A stretch of DNA of 5,402 nucleotides, from the NCBI GenBank assembly GCA_029067255.1, contig JAIEEW010000050.1, forward strand, positions 1 through 5,402, read 5' to 3'. Below are positions 5,331 through 5,402 of this stretch, piece after piece. Below the pieces are notes generated by a model, which saw only the letters and a list, made by a program, of their open reading frames with translations, was not told where the DNA came from and did no database searches. Position numbers and translations under genes: made by a program. Source of the stretch: Clostridia bacterium. GTDB lineage: Bacteria; Bacillota; Clostridia; Christensenellales; UBA3700. Position 1 is the first letter of the stretch. Each line of letters opens with the position of its first letter.

Positions 5331-5402
5331 CTGTCTCTTATAAACATATCACCCTCCCGACGACTACTGACGAGAAGATATAGGAGGGCGCCGGAGCAGT
5401 AA
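5331..5402. other. Nextera/P5 sequencing-adapter read-through, not genomic
   Basis: From 5331 the sequence begins CTGTCTCTTATA, the first 12 bases of the Nextera mosaic end. Over 5331-5363 it matches the mosaic end plus the read-1 linker (ending CCGACGA) at 28 of 33 positions. An 8-nt index-like segment follows, CTACTGAC (5364-5371). Positions 5372-5400 match the reverse complement of the P5 flow-cell end at 20 of 29 positions, and then AA. The elements are in the right order and spacing for read-through of a short insert. In the P5 part every mismatch is a reference T or C read as A or G, which fits late-cycle sequencing error rather than biology. The adapter sequences are recalled from memory. 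Confidence 0.93.

Noticed and set aside
5345..5362. ATG at 5347 with GGGAGG upstream as the true start of the PH-domain protein.
   Set aside because: Both the start codon and the apparent ribosome site lie in adapter sequence beginning at 5331, so neither exists in the genome.

Overview
This looks like one contig end from a short-read assembly of a low-to-moderate GC Gram-positive bacterium, most likely an uncultured anaerobic Clostridia-type Bacillota. The evidence is the AAGGAG-type ribosome sites, two textbook housekeeping promoters (TTGACA-N17-TATAAT), the lipobox lipoprotein, the DUF11 surface protein and the GPH sugar transporter. No taxonomic marker gene is present, so this assignment is an inference. 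The standard genetic code reads cleanly throughout.

Layout. Positions 1-1266 (minus) are the first 422 codons of a large DUF11-repeat surface protein that runs off the left edge. Its leader (1272-1333) is a long inverted repeat that can pair the ribosome binding site with an upstream anti-SD. A perfect plus-strand promoter (1418-1446) then drives a lipoprotein metallophosphoesterase (1504-2577). A separate extended -10 promoter (2661-2669) precedes a GPH/MelB-type cation:sugar symporter (2703-4199), which ends at a hairpin terminator (4231-4265).

The gap 4200-4441 is not empty. Read leftward it holds a perfect consensus promoter (4367-4395), about 130 nt without an ORF, and the same hairpin followed by a U-run. 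Together these look like a small non-coding RNA gene, divergent from an XRE-family regulator (4442-4792). Two direct repeats 21 bp apart sit on the sRNA promoter and are a plausible operator for that regulator. The regulator's stop abuts the stop of a convergent bacterial-PH-domain membrane protein (4793-5330, minus).

The last 72 bases (5331-5402) are not genomic. They match, with scattered errors, the Nextera mosaic end, read-1 linker, an 8-nt index and P5 flow-cell sequence in the correct order. The apparent start of the PH-domain protein (MFIRDS) is therefore translated adapter, and its true N-terminus is missing.

Taken together this is a set of envelope-facing genes (surface protein, lipoprotein, transporter, membrane PH protein) plus one regulator with a nearby sRNA candidate. 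Nothing shows that they form a single pathway. I see no CRISPR array, insertion sequence, tRNA or rRNA.
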